Below, piece by piece: positions 54,508-64,000 of a stretch of DNA of 64,000 nucleotides (position 1 is its first letter; each line of letters begins with the position of its first letter). This stretch comes from Paracoccus laeviglucosivorans (GTDB lineage: Bacteria; Pseudomonadota; Alphaproteobacteria; Rhodobacterales; Rhodobacteraceae), in NCBI RefSeq assembly GCF_900182695.1, contig NZ_FXTK01000003.1, positions 186,001 to 250,000 on the forward strand, given 5' to 3'. Under the pieces are notes generated by a model. The model ran no database searches, was not told the DNA's origin, and saw only the letters and a program-made list of their open reading frames with translations. Both the position numbers and the translations under genes were made by a program.

Positions 54508-55455
54508 ATGCCACGCAAGATCATCATCGACACCGATCCCGGTCAGGACGACGCCGTGGCCATCCTGCTGGCGCTGGCAAGCCCCGAACTTGAGGTGCTG
54601 GCCCTGACGGCGGTCGCGGGCAACGTGCCGCTGGACCTGACACAACGCAATGCGCGCATCATCAGCCAGATTGCGGGGCGCACCGATCTGCCGGTCTACG
54701 CAGGCTGCGACCGTCCGCTGGCACGTCCGCTGGTGACGGCGGAACATGTCCACGGCAAATCCGGTCTGGACGGGATCGAGCTTTTCGAACCCGAGATGCC
54801 GCTGGCCTCTGGCCATGCGGTCGATTTCATCATCGACACGCTGCGCCGCGAACCCGCCGGCACGGTAACACTGGTGCCGATCGGGCCGCTGACAAATATC
54901 GCCACCGCCTTCCAGCGCGCGCCGGACATCGTGCCGCGTGTGCAGGAAATCGTGCTGATGGGCGGCGCCTATTTCGAAGTGGGCAACATCACCCCCGCCG
55001 CCGAGTTCAACATCTATGTCGATCCCGAGGCGGCAAAGCTGGTTTTTGCCAGCGGTGCGCCTCTGACCGTCGTGCCGCTTGACGTGACCCACAAGGCGTT
55101 GACCAACCGCGACTGGATCGAGACGATGCGCGCAAGCGGTCCCATTGGCCGCGCGGTTGCAAGCTGGACCGATTTCTTCGAACGCTACGACCGCGAGAAA
55201 TACGGCAGCCAGGGCGCGCCGCTGCATGACCCCTGCACCATCGGCTGGCTGCTGCGACCCGAGCTGTTCTCGGGCCGGCACATCAATGTCGAGATCGAGA
55301 CGCAGGGTGAATTCACGCTTGGCATGACCGTCGCCGACTGGTGGCGCGTGACCGGACGCGAGGCGAATGCCATGTTCCTGCGCGACATCGACCGGGACGG
55401 ACTTTTCGCGCTGCTGACCGAACGCATCACGGCACTGGACGCGCGGCTGCGCTAG
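54508..55455 (+). CDS. Nucleoside hydrolase
   Basis: Ribonucleoside hydrolase (IunH/RihA family) of 315 residues. The calcium-binding DTDPGQDDAVAILLAL at the N-terminus, GPLTNIATAF, VLMGGAYFEVGNITPAAEFN and the C-terminal LHDPCTIGWLL with the catalytic His are all present. It frees the base from inosine, uridine or related nucleosides. GGGGGA lies shortly before the ATG. Confidence 0.94.
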   Translation: MPRKIIIDTDPGQDDAVAILLALASPELEVLALTAVAGNVPLDLTQRNARIISQIAGRTDLPVYAGCDRPLARPLVTAEHVHGKSGLDGIELFEPEMPLASGHAVDFIIDTLRREPAGTVTLVPIGPLTNIATAFQRAPDIVPRVQEIVLMGGAYFEVGNITPAAEFNIYVDPEAAKLVFASGAPLTVVPLDVTHKALTNRDWIETMRASGPIGRAVASWTDFFERYDREKYGSQGAPLHDPCTIGWLLRPELFSGRHINVEIETQGEFTLGMTVADWWRVTGREANAMFLRDIDRDGLFALLTERITALDARLR

Positions 55456-55465
55456 GCGACCCGGA

Positions 55466-56170
55466 TCAGGGCGCTGCGGGTGCGGGGGTTTCCCCCGTCG
55501 GTGCGGGTTCGGCCTTTTCCGGGCCTGCGCCGATTTCCGTATTCAGCCGCTCGATCATGATCTGCGTCACATCCGCCGACTGGGCCGAGACGAATATCGC
55601 CCGCTGATCCAGCACGACGACCGCCCCACGTTCTTGCATCAACTGCGCCAGAACGGGCAAGGCCGCGCGGAAAAACGCCGCGCGCTCGGCATCCGCGCCG
55701 CTTTGCAGATCGCGGGTGACGGCATCGCGTTCGCGCCGCACCTCGACCACGCGCTTGTCGAATTCATCGGCGCGCTGGCGAAACTCCTCGGGGGACAAGG
55801 CGCCGCGCAGATTGGTCAGCTCCTGCTCCTCGGCGGCGAACTGGCTGGCAAGACGGTCGTTCTCGGCGGCGACCTGACGGCCGCGCTGTTCCAAATCGGC
55901 CTGAACACGCTGCCCCCACGCCGAGCCCATGAACAGGCCTTCCTGATCAATCGTCATAATCTGGGGATAGGCTTGGCCCGACTGACCCGGTGTTTCGACC
56001 ACCAAAGGCTGGTTCGCCCCACCGTTGCCCGAAGGCTGGCCCGTTTGCGGGGCGGGCTGCACCTGAATGCGGTCCGGCGACGGGGCGGCGGGCTGCTGTT
56101 CCTGCGCCGCCAGCGGCAAGGCTCCGGTCAGAAGCCCCGCCACCGCCCCGGCGATCCTGGCCCGACGCAT
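55466..56170 (-). CDS. OmpH/Skp-family periplasmic chaperone
   Basis: 234 residues. A signal peptide (MRRARIAGAVAGLLTGALPLAAQ), then an unusual Pro/Gln/Gly-rich spacer of about 45 residues, and the Skp-like region IMTIDQEGLFMGSAWGQRVQ with coiled-coil arms and VVVLDQRAIFVSAQSADVTQ. A short Pro/Ala tail ends it. It escorts outer-membrane proteins to BamA, whose stop overlaps this start (TGATG). Confidence 0.9.
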   Translation of the reverse strand: MRRARIAGAVAGLLTGALPLAAQEQQPAAPSPDRIQVQPAPQTGQPSGNGGANQPLVVETPGQSGQAYPQIMTIDQEGLFMGSAWGQRVQADLEQRGRQVAAENDRLASQFAAEEQELTNLRGALSPEEFRQRADEFDKRVVEVRRERDAVTRDLQSGADAERAAFFRAALPVLAQLMQERGAVVVLDQRAIFVSAQSADVTQIMIERLNTEIGAGPEKAEPAPTGETPAPAAP

Positions 56171-58506
56171 CAGAACTGCGTCGAGATGGTCAGGTCAAAG
56201 GGTTGCTCTTCGTCGTAATCCTCTTTCTGGAGAGCTTTCGCGAAGTTGAAGCGCAGCGGCCCGATGGGCGTGGTCCAGAACAGCGACGCCCCGATCGAGG
56301 CGCGGACATGCATTCCCTGATCGACCTCGACACCATTGGCGCCCGCCGTATCGTCCAGCCCCCAGACCGAGCCGATATCGGCAAACAGACCGCCCTTGAT
56401 GCCGTATTCCTCGGGCAGGCCCAGCGGGAATTGTGCTTCGGTGCGCAGCGCCCAGAAATAGTTGCCGCCAAGCGCATCTTCGTTCGGGGCTTCAAGATCG
56501 CGCGGGCCATAGCCGTTCGGTTCAAACCCGCGGATCTTGCCGTTGCCGGAATAGCGGTTCAGGAACCGGCTGTTCTGATCGTTCAGCATATGCACCGCGC
56601 CCGCCTCGAATTCGGCCAGCAAGGTGACGCTTTCGCGCCATGCACGGCTTTCAACGCCCGCATATAGGTTGCTGGTGACGGATTCGACATCACCGCCGAC
56701 GCCCGCGAAATCCTGACCAAAGCGGAAACGATAGCTGGTCAGCGGATCAAGCCCGGCAACGCGGCTGTCATAGCTATAGGTATAGCCGATGGCCGAGGTG
56801 AAATAGCCACCCTGTTCGCGGTAAAGGATGGGCGACGAGCCGACGAGTTCGCTGCTTTCTTCATCCAGATGAATTTCTTCCACATCGAACAGCGTATCCT
56901 TGCTGAGCTTGTAGCGCAGCTCCAGACGGCCATTGTCCGAAATCGGGAATTCCATCGCGGTCAGCAGTCCGACCGAACGGGTGTTGTAATCCGAATTCAG
57001 CCGGTCGGTCGTGTTATACCAGACCTGCGCCCGTGCCTTCAGATCGCGGCCAAGGAAATAAGGTTCGATAAAGGTCAGGCCCGAGGATTGCGAACCCGAA
57101 CCCGTGGCAAAGGACAGGTTCACTTCCTGCCCGCGACCAAGGAAGTTCTTTTCGTTCAGCGACAGGTTGAAACCCACGCCAGACGACACGCCGTAGCTGG
57201 CACCAAAGCTAAGGCTGCCGGTCGGCTGTTCTTCGACGTTCACGTCAACGACGACCTGATCGCCGGTCGTGCCGGGGCGGCTTTCGGCCTGCACATCGGC
57301 AAAGTAACCCAGCGCGCGCAGACGCTCGGCCGAGTTGCGGATTTCGCGCGGGTTGAAGGGGTCGCCTTCGACGGTCGCGAATTGGCGACGGATCACCTCG
57401 TCCAGCGTCGTGGTGTTGCCTTCGATGTCGATGCGTTCGACAAAGACGCGCTGGCCGCGCGTCAGGGCAAAGGTCAGATCCAGCGTCTGACCGCGCGGAT
57501 TGCGGGTGACGCGCGGCTCGATATTGACGAAGTTCAGGCCCTTGCGGATCGCAAGCTGCTCCATCCGGCGGATGGTCGTGTCGATGGTGGCGGGGTTGTA
57601 GACCTGCCCCTGACGAACCCGGTTCTGCGCCTCGAAATCAGCCGCATCGACACCGGGAATTTCGCTGATCGTGCTGACATTGCCAAAGGTATAGCGCGGG
57701 CCTTCCTGGATCTGGAAGGTGATATAGAACGCATCGCGCGCCTGCGCGACTTCGGGTGCCACGGCCTGCACCTTGAAATCGGCATAGCCGCGCGACCGAT
57801 AGAAATCGGTCAGCAGCTTTTCATCGACCGGCAGACGCTCGGGCGCGAAGGTGTCACGGCGGATGAAATTGCGCAGCAGACCCGCCTGCTTGGTCTGCAG
57901 GACGTTGCGCAGGCGCTGGTCGGAAAACGCACGGTTGCCGACGAAACCGATGCGCTCGATTTCGGTCAGATCGCCTTCGCGGATTTCAAAGACCAGATCG
58001 ACGCGGTTGCCGCTGCGGCGGATGATCTTGGGATCGACGCGGGCGGCAAGGCGTCCCTGTCCGGCATATGCCTGACTGATCGCGGCGGCATCCGCCTCGG
58101 CCTGCGCGGGTGAATAGACGCGGCGCGGCTGGGATTTGACGATCTCGTTCAGGTTCTCGTCCTTGAGACGGCGGTTCCCTTCGAACGCGATGACGTTGAC
58201 CGTGGGATATTCCGCCACGCGCACGACCAGCGTGCCCGCCGAGGGCACGACCTCGACCGTTTCGAACAGGCCCGAATTCTGCAGACGTTGCAGGGCAGCG
58301 TTCAGTTCGCCCCCCGACACGTCGCGCCCGCGCGGAATGTCCAGATAGGTCAGGATGGTCTGCGGTTCGATCCGCTGATTACCCTCGATCCGCACGTTGT
58401 TGAAGACATAGGCCGAAGCAGCGCCGGGGATCATGGCCGCAGGACCTGCAACTGCCAGCGCCGAGATCAGCGCAAGAGCGCCTTTGCCGAGTTTCCTGTT
58501 CGTCAT
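56170..58506 (-). CDS. bamA: Outer membrane protein assembly factor BamA
   Basis: 778 residues. A signal sequence ending at about GAASA is followed by five POTRA repeats (for example FNNVRIEGNQRIEPQTIL and VERIDIEGNTTTLDEVIRRQ) and a C-terminal 16-strand barrel ending PFDLTISTQF with the terminal Phe. Start ATG 58506 (MTNRKLGKG) has GAGGGG upstream; the open frame begins at 58638. Core of the beta-barrel assembly machine. Confidence 0.96.
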   Translation of the reverse strand: MTNRKLGKGALALISALAVAGPAAMIPGAASAYVFNNVRIEGNQRIEPQTILTYLDIPRGRDVSGGELNAALQRLQNSGLFETVEVVPSAGTLVVRVAEYPTVNVIAFEGNRRLKDENLNEIVKSQPRRVYSPAQAEADAAAISQAYAGQGRLAARVDPKIIRRSGNRVDLVFEIREGDLTEIERIGFVGNRAFSDQRLRNVLQTKQAGLLRNFIRRDTFAPERLPVDEKLLTDFYRSRGYADFKVQAVAPEVAQARDAFYITFQIQEGPRYTFGNVSTISEIPGVDAADFEAQNRVRQGQVYNPATIDTTIRRMEQLAIRKGLNFVNIEPRVTRNPRGQTLDLTFALTRGQRVFVERIDIEGNTTTLDEVIRRQFATVEGDPFNPREIRNSAERLRALGYFADVQAESRPGTTGDQVVVDVNVEEQPTGSLSFGASYGVSSGVGFNLSLNEKNFLGRGQEVNLSFATGSGSQSSGLTFIEPYFLGRDLKARAQVWYNTTDRLNSDYNTRSVGLLTAMEFPISDNGRLELRYKLSKDTLFDVEEIHLDEESSELVGSSPILYREQGGYFTSAIGYTYSYDSRVAGLDPLTSYRFRFGQDFAGVGGDVESVTSNLYAGVESRAWRESVTLLAEFEAGAVHMLNDQNSRFLNRYSGNGKIRGFEPNGYGPRDLEAPNEDALGGNYFWALRTEAQFPLGLPEEYGIKGGLFADIGSVWGLDDTAGANGVEVDQGMHVRASIGASLFWTTPIGPLRFNFAKALQKEDYDEEQPFDLTISTQF

Positions 58507-58606
58507 CCGCCCCTCGCGCGTGTATTGCCTGTGCGCGGGTTGATCCCGCCCGAATTGCCGAATGGATACCGCGAAGCAGGCGGAACTGTCAAAAGGCAAC
58601 GCCCTG

Positions 58607-59932
58607 TTATGGGCAGAAAAGATCGTTGGTGAGGCCAAAGACCATCAGCGAAAGCACCGCAGCCATTCCCAGCGCGGACAGGATGTCCAGCACGCGGTCC
58701 GACGGACGCCGCCCGGCCACCGCCTCATAGGCGTAAAACATCAGGTGTCCGCCATCCAGAACCGGGACCGGCAAAAGGTTCAGAAAGCCGATCGCCGCCG
58801 ACAGAACCGCGATCCACCAGATGAAATCGCTGCCCCCTGCCGAGGCCGCCTGCCCCGTGCTTTCCGCGATGCTGATTGCCCCGCCCAGATTGCAAGTGCC
58901 GATCTGTCCGGTGATCATGGCCCAAAGCCCTGATACCGACGAGGCGATGATGTCCCATGTCCGGCCTGCGCCGATGCCGACCGCCTCGATCGGGCCGACG
59001 TTGCGGGTTGCGGGATCGAAGAACGTGCCGCCGCCGGTCACGCCGATCATCCAGCGCTTTTCATAGCCGGTCGCGGTCGGCAAATCCTGCTCGCGCGGCG
59101 CAAGGGTGTAATCGGCCTCGCCCTCGCCCTCGCGCCAGACGCGCAGGATGACCGGACGGCCTTCGGCTTTGGTGACCTGTTCGCGCAATTCGTCGAAGCG
59201 CGAAACCGGCTGGCCTTCGATTGCAGTGATCACATCGCCCGCGCGCAGACCTGCCGACGCCGCGGGGCTGCGCGGCGCAACCCCGGTGATCAGCGCGGGC
59301 ATCGGGCCGGGGCCGGGCACCGTCAGCTCTGCCCCGTCGCGGCGGACGGTCCAGTCATGGACGGGTTTCGGCGGCAGCTTTTCTGCCGCAGCGCCCAGAT
59401 CCTGCCATGTGGTCACAGGCGTGCCGTCGATGGCAAGGATGCGGTCGCCGGGTTGCAGCCCCATCTGCATCCCAGGCGGGATGGCGTGCAACGCGCCCAC
59501 CTCGGGCTCATCAGCGGGCAGGCCTTGCCAGATTGCCATGCCGCCAAAGACCAGGATCGACAGGATGAAATTGAAGATCGGACCCGCGGCCACTGTGGCA
59601 AAGCGCGCCCACAGCGGCGCACCGGGCAGGCTGGCGCGGCTTTGCGCCGGATCGACCGCGACGCCCGAACCCGCGCTGGCCGCGTTCGCATCGCCCAGAA
59701 AGCGGACATAGCCGCCCAGCGGGATCGCAGCCAACTGCCAAAGCGTGCCGTGCCGGTCCCTGCGTGAAATCAGGCGCGGACCGAAGCCCAGCGAAAACAC
59801 CTCGGCCTTGATGCCCGATAGGCGACCGATGATGTAATGGCCGTATTCATGCACGGTCACGATGATCGACAGCGCCAGCACAAAGGCGCAGATCGTCCAC
59901 AGGAACCCACCGATTTCCGCGATCATCGCCAT
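58607..59932 (-). CDS. rseP: Site-2 intramembrane zinc protease RseP
   Basis: 441 residues. Catalytic IIVTVHEYGHYIIGRLSG near the N-terminus, a PDZ tandem (one copy around GLQPGDRILAIDGTPV, one around GLRAGDVITAIEGQPVSR), and the third metal ligand in NLLPVPVLDGGHLMFY. It cleaves membrane-bound anti-sigma factors or remnant signal peptides. The start touches the dxr stop (TGATG). Confidence 0.95.
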   Translation of the reverse strand: MAMIAEIGGFLWTICAFVLALSIIVTVHEYGHYIIGRLSGIKAEVFSLGFGPRLISRRDRHGTLWQLAAIPLGGYVRFLGDANAASAGSGVAVDPAQSRASLPGAPLWARFATVAAGPIFNFILSILVFGGMAIWQGLPADEPEVGALHAIPPGMQMGLQPGDRILAIDGTPVTTWQDLGAAAEKLPPKPVHDWTVRRDGAELTVPGPGPMPALITGVAPRSPAASAGLRAGDVITAIEGQPVSRFDELREQVTKAEGRPVILRVWREGEGEADYTLAPREQDLPTATGYEKRWMIGVTGGGTFFDPATRNVGPIEAVGIGAGRTWDIIASSVSGLWAMITGQIGTCNLGGAISIAESTGQAASAGGSDFIWWIAVLSAAIGFLNLLPVPVLDGGHLMFYAYEAVAGRRPSDRVLDILSALGMAAVLSLMVFGLTNDLFCP

Positions 59933-61110
59933 CACGCCGCCCCCGCCTTGCTGGCCGCGAGCCTGCGCGCAAGCCCGTCCCATTCCAGCACCGTCGCCAG
60001 ATCGGCGGGGCTTTGACCAAAGCCCTCCTCACGCGAAGCGTCCGTCAGTGCGCGTTCGACCGCAGGTGCCATATCCATAAAACCGATGCGCCCGGCGATG
60101 AAATCGTCCAGCGCCTGTTCCTTGGCCGCGTTCAGAACGGCCCCCGCCGCGCCGCCTGCCAAGATCACATCGCGCGCAAGACGCAAGGCGGGCCAGCGAA
60201 TTTCATCGGGCGCGAAAAATGTCAGGCTGCCAAGCGCGGCCAGATCCAGCGCGGGCACCGGCAAAGGCTGGCGTTGTGGCCAGTTCAACGCATAGCCAAT
60301 GGCATGGCGCATGTCGGGCGCACCAAGATGTGCGATACTGCCGCCGTCGCGGTGGCTGACCATCGCGTGAATGATGGACTGCGGATGAACCAGCACCCTG
60401 ATGCGGTTAACATCTATTCCAAAGAATTCATGCGTTTCAATGACTTCAAGCGCTTTATTGAACATGCTGGCGCTGTCGATGGTGATGCGTTGGCCCATGG
60501 CCCAGTTCGGATGCGACGACGCCTCGGCCACGGTGGCGCGCGCCAGCCGCTCCAGCGGCCAATCGCGGAACGCGCCGCCGGATGCCGTGATGGTTACCGC
60601 CTCGACACATTCCAGGTTTTCAGCTTGAAGTGATTGAAATATAGCGGAATGTTCAGAATCCACTGGCAGGATGGTGGCGCGGTTCGCCTGTGCCAGCCCC
60701 ATGACCAGACGCCCTGCGGCGACAAGGCTTTCCTTGTTCGCCAGCGCCAGTGTTCCGCCGCGCTTCAGAACCTCGACCCCCGGCGGCAGGCCGGCCGCGC
60801 CGATGATCGCGGATAGCGTCCAGTCGGCAGGACGCGATGCGGCCTCGGCAATGGCCTCTGGCCCCGCTGCAGCTTCGATCCCGCTGCCAGCAAGGGCGGC
60901 GCGCAATTCGGGCAGCTTTTCCGGCAAGGCGGTGACGGCGATCTCCGCACGAAGCGCAATCGCCATCTGGGCAAGTCGGGCGACATTCGCCGCGCCCGTC
61001 AGCGCGACCGTGCGATAGGCACCGGGCCCACCCGCCCGCATCAGCAGGTCAAATGCACTTTCGCCGATAGAGCCAGTGGCCCCCAGCACGGATACGCTGC
61101 GCATGGTCAC
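59932..61110 (-). CDS. dxr: 1-deoxy-D-xylulose 5-phosphate reductoisomerase
   Basis: MEP-pathway enzyme of 392 residues: VLGATGSIGESAFDLL, LALANKESLVAAGRLV, DSEHSAIFQSLQ, ITASGGAFRDWP and ITIDSASMFNKALEVIE. Start GTG 61110 is chosen because GGAGG is five bases upstream; ATG 61104 is two codons later. It follows cdsA by one base. Confidence 0.96.
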   Translation of the reverse strand: MTMRSVSVLGATGSIGESAFDLLMRAGGPGAYRTVALTGAANVARLAQMAIALRAEIAVTALPEKLPELRAALAGSGIEAAAGPEAIAEAASRPADWTLSAIIGAAGLPPGVEVLKRGGTLALANKESLVAAGRLVMGLAQANRATILPVDSEHSAIFQSLQAENLECVEAVTITASGGAFRDWPLERLARATVAEASSHPNWAMGQRITIDSASMFNKALEVIETHEFFGIDVNRIRVLVHPQSIIHAMVSHRDGGSIAHLGAPDMRHAIGYALNWPQRQPLPVPALDLAALGSLTFFAPDEIRWPALRLARDVILAGGAAGAVLNAAKEQALDDFIAGRIGFMDMAPAVERALTDASREEGFGQSPADLATVLEWDGLARRLAASKAGAA

Positions 61111-61111
61111 T

Positions 61112-61960
61112 CTAGCCTCCGATTACGGGCAACAGATGGACCAGCATCAGGATCAGCGCAAGCAGAAGCGCGCCGCACATCGCATCGAAACGGTCCATCG
61201 CGCCGCCATGACCGGGGATCAGCGCGGAACTGTCCTTGGCCCCGACCCGGCGTTTCAGCCAGCTTTCGGCGATGTCACCGAATTGGCCAGCAATCGCCAG
61301 CGCCGGACCGATCAGCAGGACACTCCACGGTGCTTCTCCGGTCAGCAGCAGCCCGACCGCAAGAAAAAAGGCACCGCCCCAACCGGCCAAGGTCCCGCTC
61401 CATGTCTTTTTCGGGCTGATCGAGGGCCAGAACTTGCGTCCGCCCAGCTTGCGCCCGACGAAATAGCCCAGAACATCCGATTGCACGACCGTCGCCACAA
61501 TCCAGAACACGGTGGGCAGCCCCATCGCCTCGCGCATGGCAACCAGCGCATATGCGGCACCAAGGATCGACACGGTGAACAGCACATAGCCCACGCGTTC
61601 ATGCGAATGCGTGCCGGATAGACCCGCGATGATCGGCACCAGCATAAGCAGCAGCGGCCAGTCGCCCGGCAGGACCAGCATCGCCAGCAGGACCAGACCC
61701 GAAAGCGTGCCGATCAGCACCGGATGGCGCGGGCTGTGAAATTCAGGATGCCGCCACGCGGTCAGCCGGGCCAGTTCCCACATCATCAACCCGGCAATCA
61801 ACGATACACCAAGGCGCATCCACATGCCGGACGACAAAAGCAGGATAATCCCCAGCACCAGCAACAGGGCACCCCAACCGAACCGCTTGCGCAGATCGGC
61901 CCATTTGCCCGGTTTGAGCTTGTCGCGGAACCGCTTTCTTGGAAGCGCGGGGTCCGTCAT
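61112..61960 (-). CDS. cdsA: Phosphatidate cytidylyltransferase
   Basis: 282-residue membrane enzyme making CDP-diacylglycerol. Several hydrophobic segments; the CdsA signature is partly visible in DVLGYFVGRKLGGRKFWPSI with SPKKTWSG, and near the C-terminus as LKRRVGAKDSSALIPGHGGA and MDRFDAM. Overlaps uppS by ATGA. Confidence 0.95.
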   Translation of the reverse strand: MTDPALPRKRFRDKLKPGKWADLRKRFGWGALLLVLGIILLLSSGMWMRLGVSLIAGLMMWELARLTAWRHPEFHSPRHPVLIGTLSGLVLLAMLVLPGDWPLLLMLVPIIAGLSGTHSHERVGYVLFTVSILGAAYALVAMREAMGLPTVFWIVATVVQSDVLGYFVGRKLGGRKFWPSISPKKTWSGTLAGWGGAFFLAVGLLLTGEAPWSVLLIGPALAIAGQFGDIAESWLKRRVGAKDSSALIPGHGGAMDRFDAMCGALLLALILMLVHLLPVIGG

Positions 61961-62697
61961 GCGCCGCCGAACCGCCGTTCGCGCAGCCCGTATCGGTCAA
62001 GGATCTGCGCCATATGCTCGGGCGTGAAATCGGGCCAGAGCGTCGGCGTGAATTCATATTCCGAATAGGCTGCCTGAAACGGCAGAAAGTTCGATGTCCG
62101 CGTCTCGCCCGAGGTGCGGATCACCAGATCGGGGTCGGGATGGCCCGCAGTATCAAGGCAGCTTGCAAAGTCTGCCTCGGTCGGGACGGTGATCTCGCCC
62201 TTGGTGACGCGTTCGGCCAGACGGCGCGCGGCGCGGGCGATTTCATCGCGACCGCCATAGTTGATGGCGACGGTCAGATTTAGCCGGGTATTGCCTGCCG
62301 TCCGCGCCTCGATCCCCGCCATCAGGCGTTGCAGGCGGTCATCCAGACGCTCACGCGCACCGATGAAGCGCATCCGCACGCCTTCGGCGGCCATGCCATC
62401 GGCCTCCCGCTCGATATAGCGGGCAAAGATCGCCATGAGGCCAAGCACTTCCTCGGTCGTGCGCTTCCAGTTCTCGGTCGAGAAGGCGTAAAGGGTCAGC
62501 CAGTTCACGCCCATATCGGGACAGGCGCGAACGATTTGCTTGACGCGCTCGGCACCCTTGCGGTGCCCGACAAGCCGCGGCCAGCCCTTGTTGACGGCCC
62601 AGCGACCGTTGCCATCCATGATGATGGCAACGTGCCGTGGCCTTGAATCCGGCGCGCCGGAACGGGAAAGGCTGGCTGCGGGATCGGCCATGTGCAT
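61957..62697 (-). CDS. uppS: Undecaprenyl diphosphate synthase
   Basis: cis-Prenyltransferase of 246 residues. HVAIIMDGNGRWAVNKGW holds the catalytic Asp; LTLYAFSTENWKR and the C-terminal DLVIRTSGETRTSNFLPFQA are standard. Start ATG 62697 abuts the frr stop; ATG 62691 is two codons in. Provides the lipid carrier for peptidoglycan. Confidence 0.96.
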   Translation of the reverse strand: MHMADPAASLSRSGAPDSRPRHVAIIMDGNGRWAVNKGWPRLVGHRKGAERVKQIVRACPDMGVNWLTLYAFSTENWKRTTEEVLGLMAIFARYIEREADGMAAEGVRMRFIGARERLDDRLQRLMAGIEARTAGNTRLNLTVAINYGGRDEIARAARRLAERVTKGEITVPTEADFASCLDTAGHPDPDLVIRTSGETRTSNFLPFQAAYSEYEFTPTLWPDFTPEHMAQILDRYGLRERRFGGA

Positions 62698-63261
62698 TCA
62701 GACCTGCATGATCTCGGCTTGTTTCGATTCTAGCGCCTGATCCACGGCAGCGATCGACTTGTCGGTCAATTCCTGCACCGAGCTTTCCCAGAATTTCTGG
62801 TCGTCTTCGGACATGCCGGCGGATTTGGCTTTTTTGATCTGGTCCATGCCGTCGCGGCGCACGTTGCGGATCGCAACGCGGGCGTGTTCGGCATATTGCG
62901 CGGCGACGCGGGTCAGATCGCGGCGGCGCTCTTCGTTCAGTTCGGGAATCGGCAGCATGATGATGGTGCCGTTCAGCTGCGGGTTGATGCCCAGCCCCGA
63001 ATCGCGGATGGCTTTTTCTGCCTTGCCGACCAACGCCTTGTCCCAGACGTTGATCGTGACCATACGGGGTTCGGGCACGTTCACCGTGCCGATCTGGTTG
63101 ATCGGCGTGGGCGAGCCATAGGCATCGACCATGATCGGCTCGACCATGCTGGCCGAGGCGCGGCCCGTCCGCAGCGACGCGAATTCATGGCGCAGGGATT
63201 CCATTGCGCCTTTCATGCGGCGTTCCAGGTCGTCGGTGTCGATCTCGATCTCGTCGGACAT
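62698..63261 (-). CDS. frr: Ribosome recycling factor
   Basis: 187 residues with the three-helix bundle and small beta domain of [23 protein letters not shown], then [17 protein letters not shown], and [20 protein letters not shown]. Frees ribosomes after termination together with EF-G. An 80-bp gap lies between it and pyrH. Confidence 0.97.
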   Translation of the reverse strand: MSDEIEIDTDDLERRMKGAMESLRHEFASLRTGRASASMVEPIMVDAYGSPTPINQIGTVNVPEPRMVTINVWDKALVGKAEKAIRDSGLGINPQLNGTIIMLPIPELNEERRRDLTRVAAQYAEHARVAIRNVRRDGMDQIKKAKSAGMSEDDQKFWESSVQELTDKSIAAVDQALESKQAEIMQV

Positions 63262-63341
63262 GCTCGATCATGGCCTCTATGCTGTGGTTTTCTGCGCTTT
63301 TAGCCGAGAGACACCGACAAGGCAAAGCCTATGCGGGGATT

Positions 63342-64000
63342 TTAGCCATGCACCCGCGTATAAGTGCCCTGCCCGGCCAGAATCCCACGGAAACCACCCG
63401 GTTCGTCCAGCGAAAACACGATGATCGGCAGATCGTTATCGCGCGCCAGCGCAATGGCCGAGGCATCCATGACACCCAGATGCTTTTGCAGCACCTCATC
63501 ATAGGTCACGGTGTCATAGCGCTTCGCGTCATCGTGTTTTTTGGGGTCTTTGTCATAGACGCCATCGACCTTGGTGCCTTTGAAGATCGCTTCGCAATTC
63601 ATCTCATTGGCGCGCAGCGTTGCTGCGGTGTCGGTGGTGAAATACGGGTTGCCGGTGCCCGCTGCGAAAATGCAGACGCGCTTTTTCTCAAGGTGGCGGA
63701 CGGCGCGGCGGCGGATATAGGGTTCGGCCACTTCGTCCATGCGGATCGCGCTGATGACGCGAGTGTGGATGCCCAGCTGTTCCAGCGCGGCCTGCATCCC
63801 CAGCGCGTTCATCACGGTCGCCAGCATCCCCATATAGTCGGCCGTCGCCCGCTCCATCCCCTGCGCGCTGCCCTGCAAGCCGCGGAAAATATTGCCGCCG
63901 CCGATGACCATGCAGATCTCGACGCCCATGTCGTGGACAGACTTCACCTCATTGGCGATGCGCGAGACGGTCGGCGGATGCAGGCCATAGCCTTGATCCC
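63342..64000 (-). CDS. pyrH: UMP kinase (5' end outside window)
   Basis: About 219 C-terminal residues. The frame continues past the window edge, with [18 protein letters not shown] read from the last bases. Then [17 protein letters not shown] is read as [16 protein letters not shown], followed by [20 protein letters not shown] and [18 protein letters not shown], all hallmarks of bacterial PyrH, a hexameric GTP-regulated kinase. First gene of the pyrH-frr-uppS-cdsA-dxr-rseP-bamA-ompH run in this window. Confidence 0.96.
   Translation of the reverse strand, partial: DQGYGLHPPTVSRIANEVKSVHDMGVEICMVIGGGNIFRGLQGSAQGMERATADYMGMLATVMNALGMQAALEQLGIHTRVISAIRMDEVAEPYIRRRAVRHLEKKRVCIFAAGTGNPYFTTDTAATLRANEMNCEAIFKGTKVDGVYDKDPKKHDDAKRYDTVTYDEVLQKHLGVMDASAIALARDNDLPIIVFSLDEPGGFRGILAGQGTYTRVHG

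Overview
The window is GC-rich, densely coded chromosomal DNA from an alphaproteobacterium of the Rhodobacteraceae. A Paracoccus-like genus is my best guess. The inference rests on gene content and order: yajC-secD-secF-Mth938-like-ccmABCDG on one strand, the pyrH-frr-uppS-cdsA-dxr-rseP-bamA-ompH envelope block, a DUF2125 protein, a PraR-like regulator, and a Hint-domain protein of the kind common in this family. There are about 62 protein genes, two of them cut by the window ends, and two tRNAs. I see no rRNA, CRISPR array, insertion sequence or prophage.

Layout: (1) 1-4.7 kb: mgtE (partial), a HisN-type phosphatase, an XRE regulator, a quinone-oxidoreductase-like enzyme and a BI-1 family membrane protein. 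(2) 4.8-8.2 kb: a divergent pair of accessory genes, a clan-A glycoside-hydrolase-like protein and a lamin-tail/Hint protein, then a CAU tRNA. (3) 8.4-20.8 kb: housekeeping genes comEC, gltX, gltA, cobQ, secG, pyrG and ppk2, with small unknowns between them. (4) 20.9-30.2 kb: a polar amino acid or amine uptake and gamma-glutamylation island, made of an ABC transporter, two glutamine-synthetase-like ligases, a class I amidotransferase and a PuuB-like oxidase, with a class V aminotransferase on the opposite strand. (5) 30.2-33.9 kb: rsh, rpoZ, folK and a NYN-domain protein. (6) 34.0-38.8 kb: a GT8-like transferase, a two-gene MotA/MotB-like stator with very long coiled coils, and a ChaC-like enzyme. 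(7) 38.9-42.0 kb: DUF2125, tyrA and hisC.

(8) 42.1-48.2 kb: cytochrome c maturation genes downstream of secDF/yajC in one tightly overlapped run. (9) 48.4-55.5 kb: mazG, dusA, an 81-residue unknown behind a palindrome, tRNA-Val, a beta-hydroxyacid dehydrogenase, a penicillin-acylase-family Ntn hydrolase and a nucleoside hydrolase. (10) 55.5-64 kb: the classic envelope and isoprenoid operon read leftward from pyrH.

Functionally, most of the window supports central metabolism, translation and envelope biogenesis. The most unusual parts are the long-tailed MotA/MotB-like module at 36 kb, which resembles the ZorAB motor of Zorya defence but has no visible effector genes, the glycosidase/LTD-Hint pair at 5-8 kb, and the duplicated gamma-glutamyl ligase island. 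Gene packing is extreme: many ATGA start-stop overlaps, and four convergent pairs whose stop codons interlock over exactly four bases.
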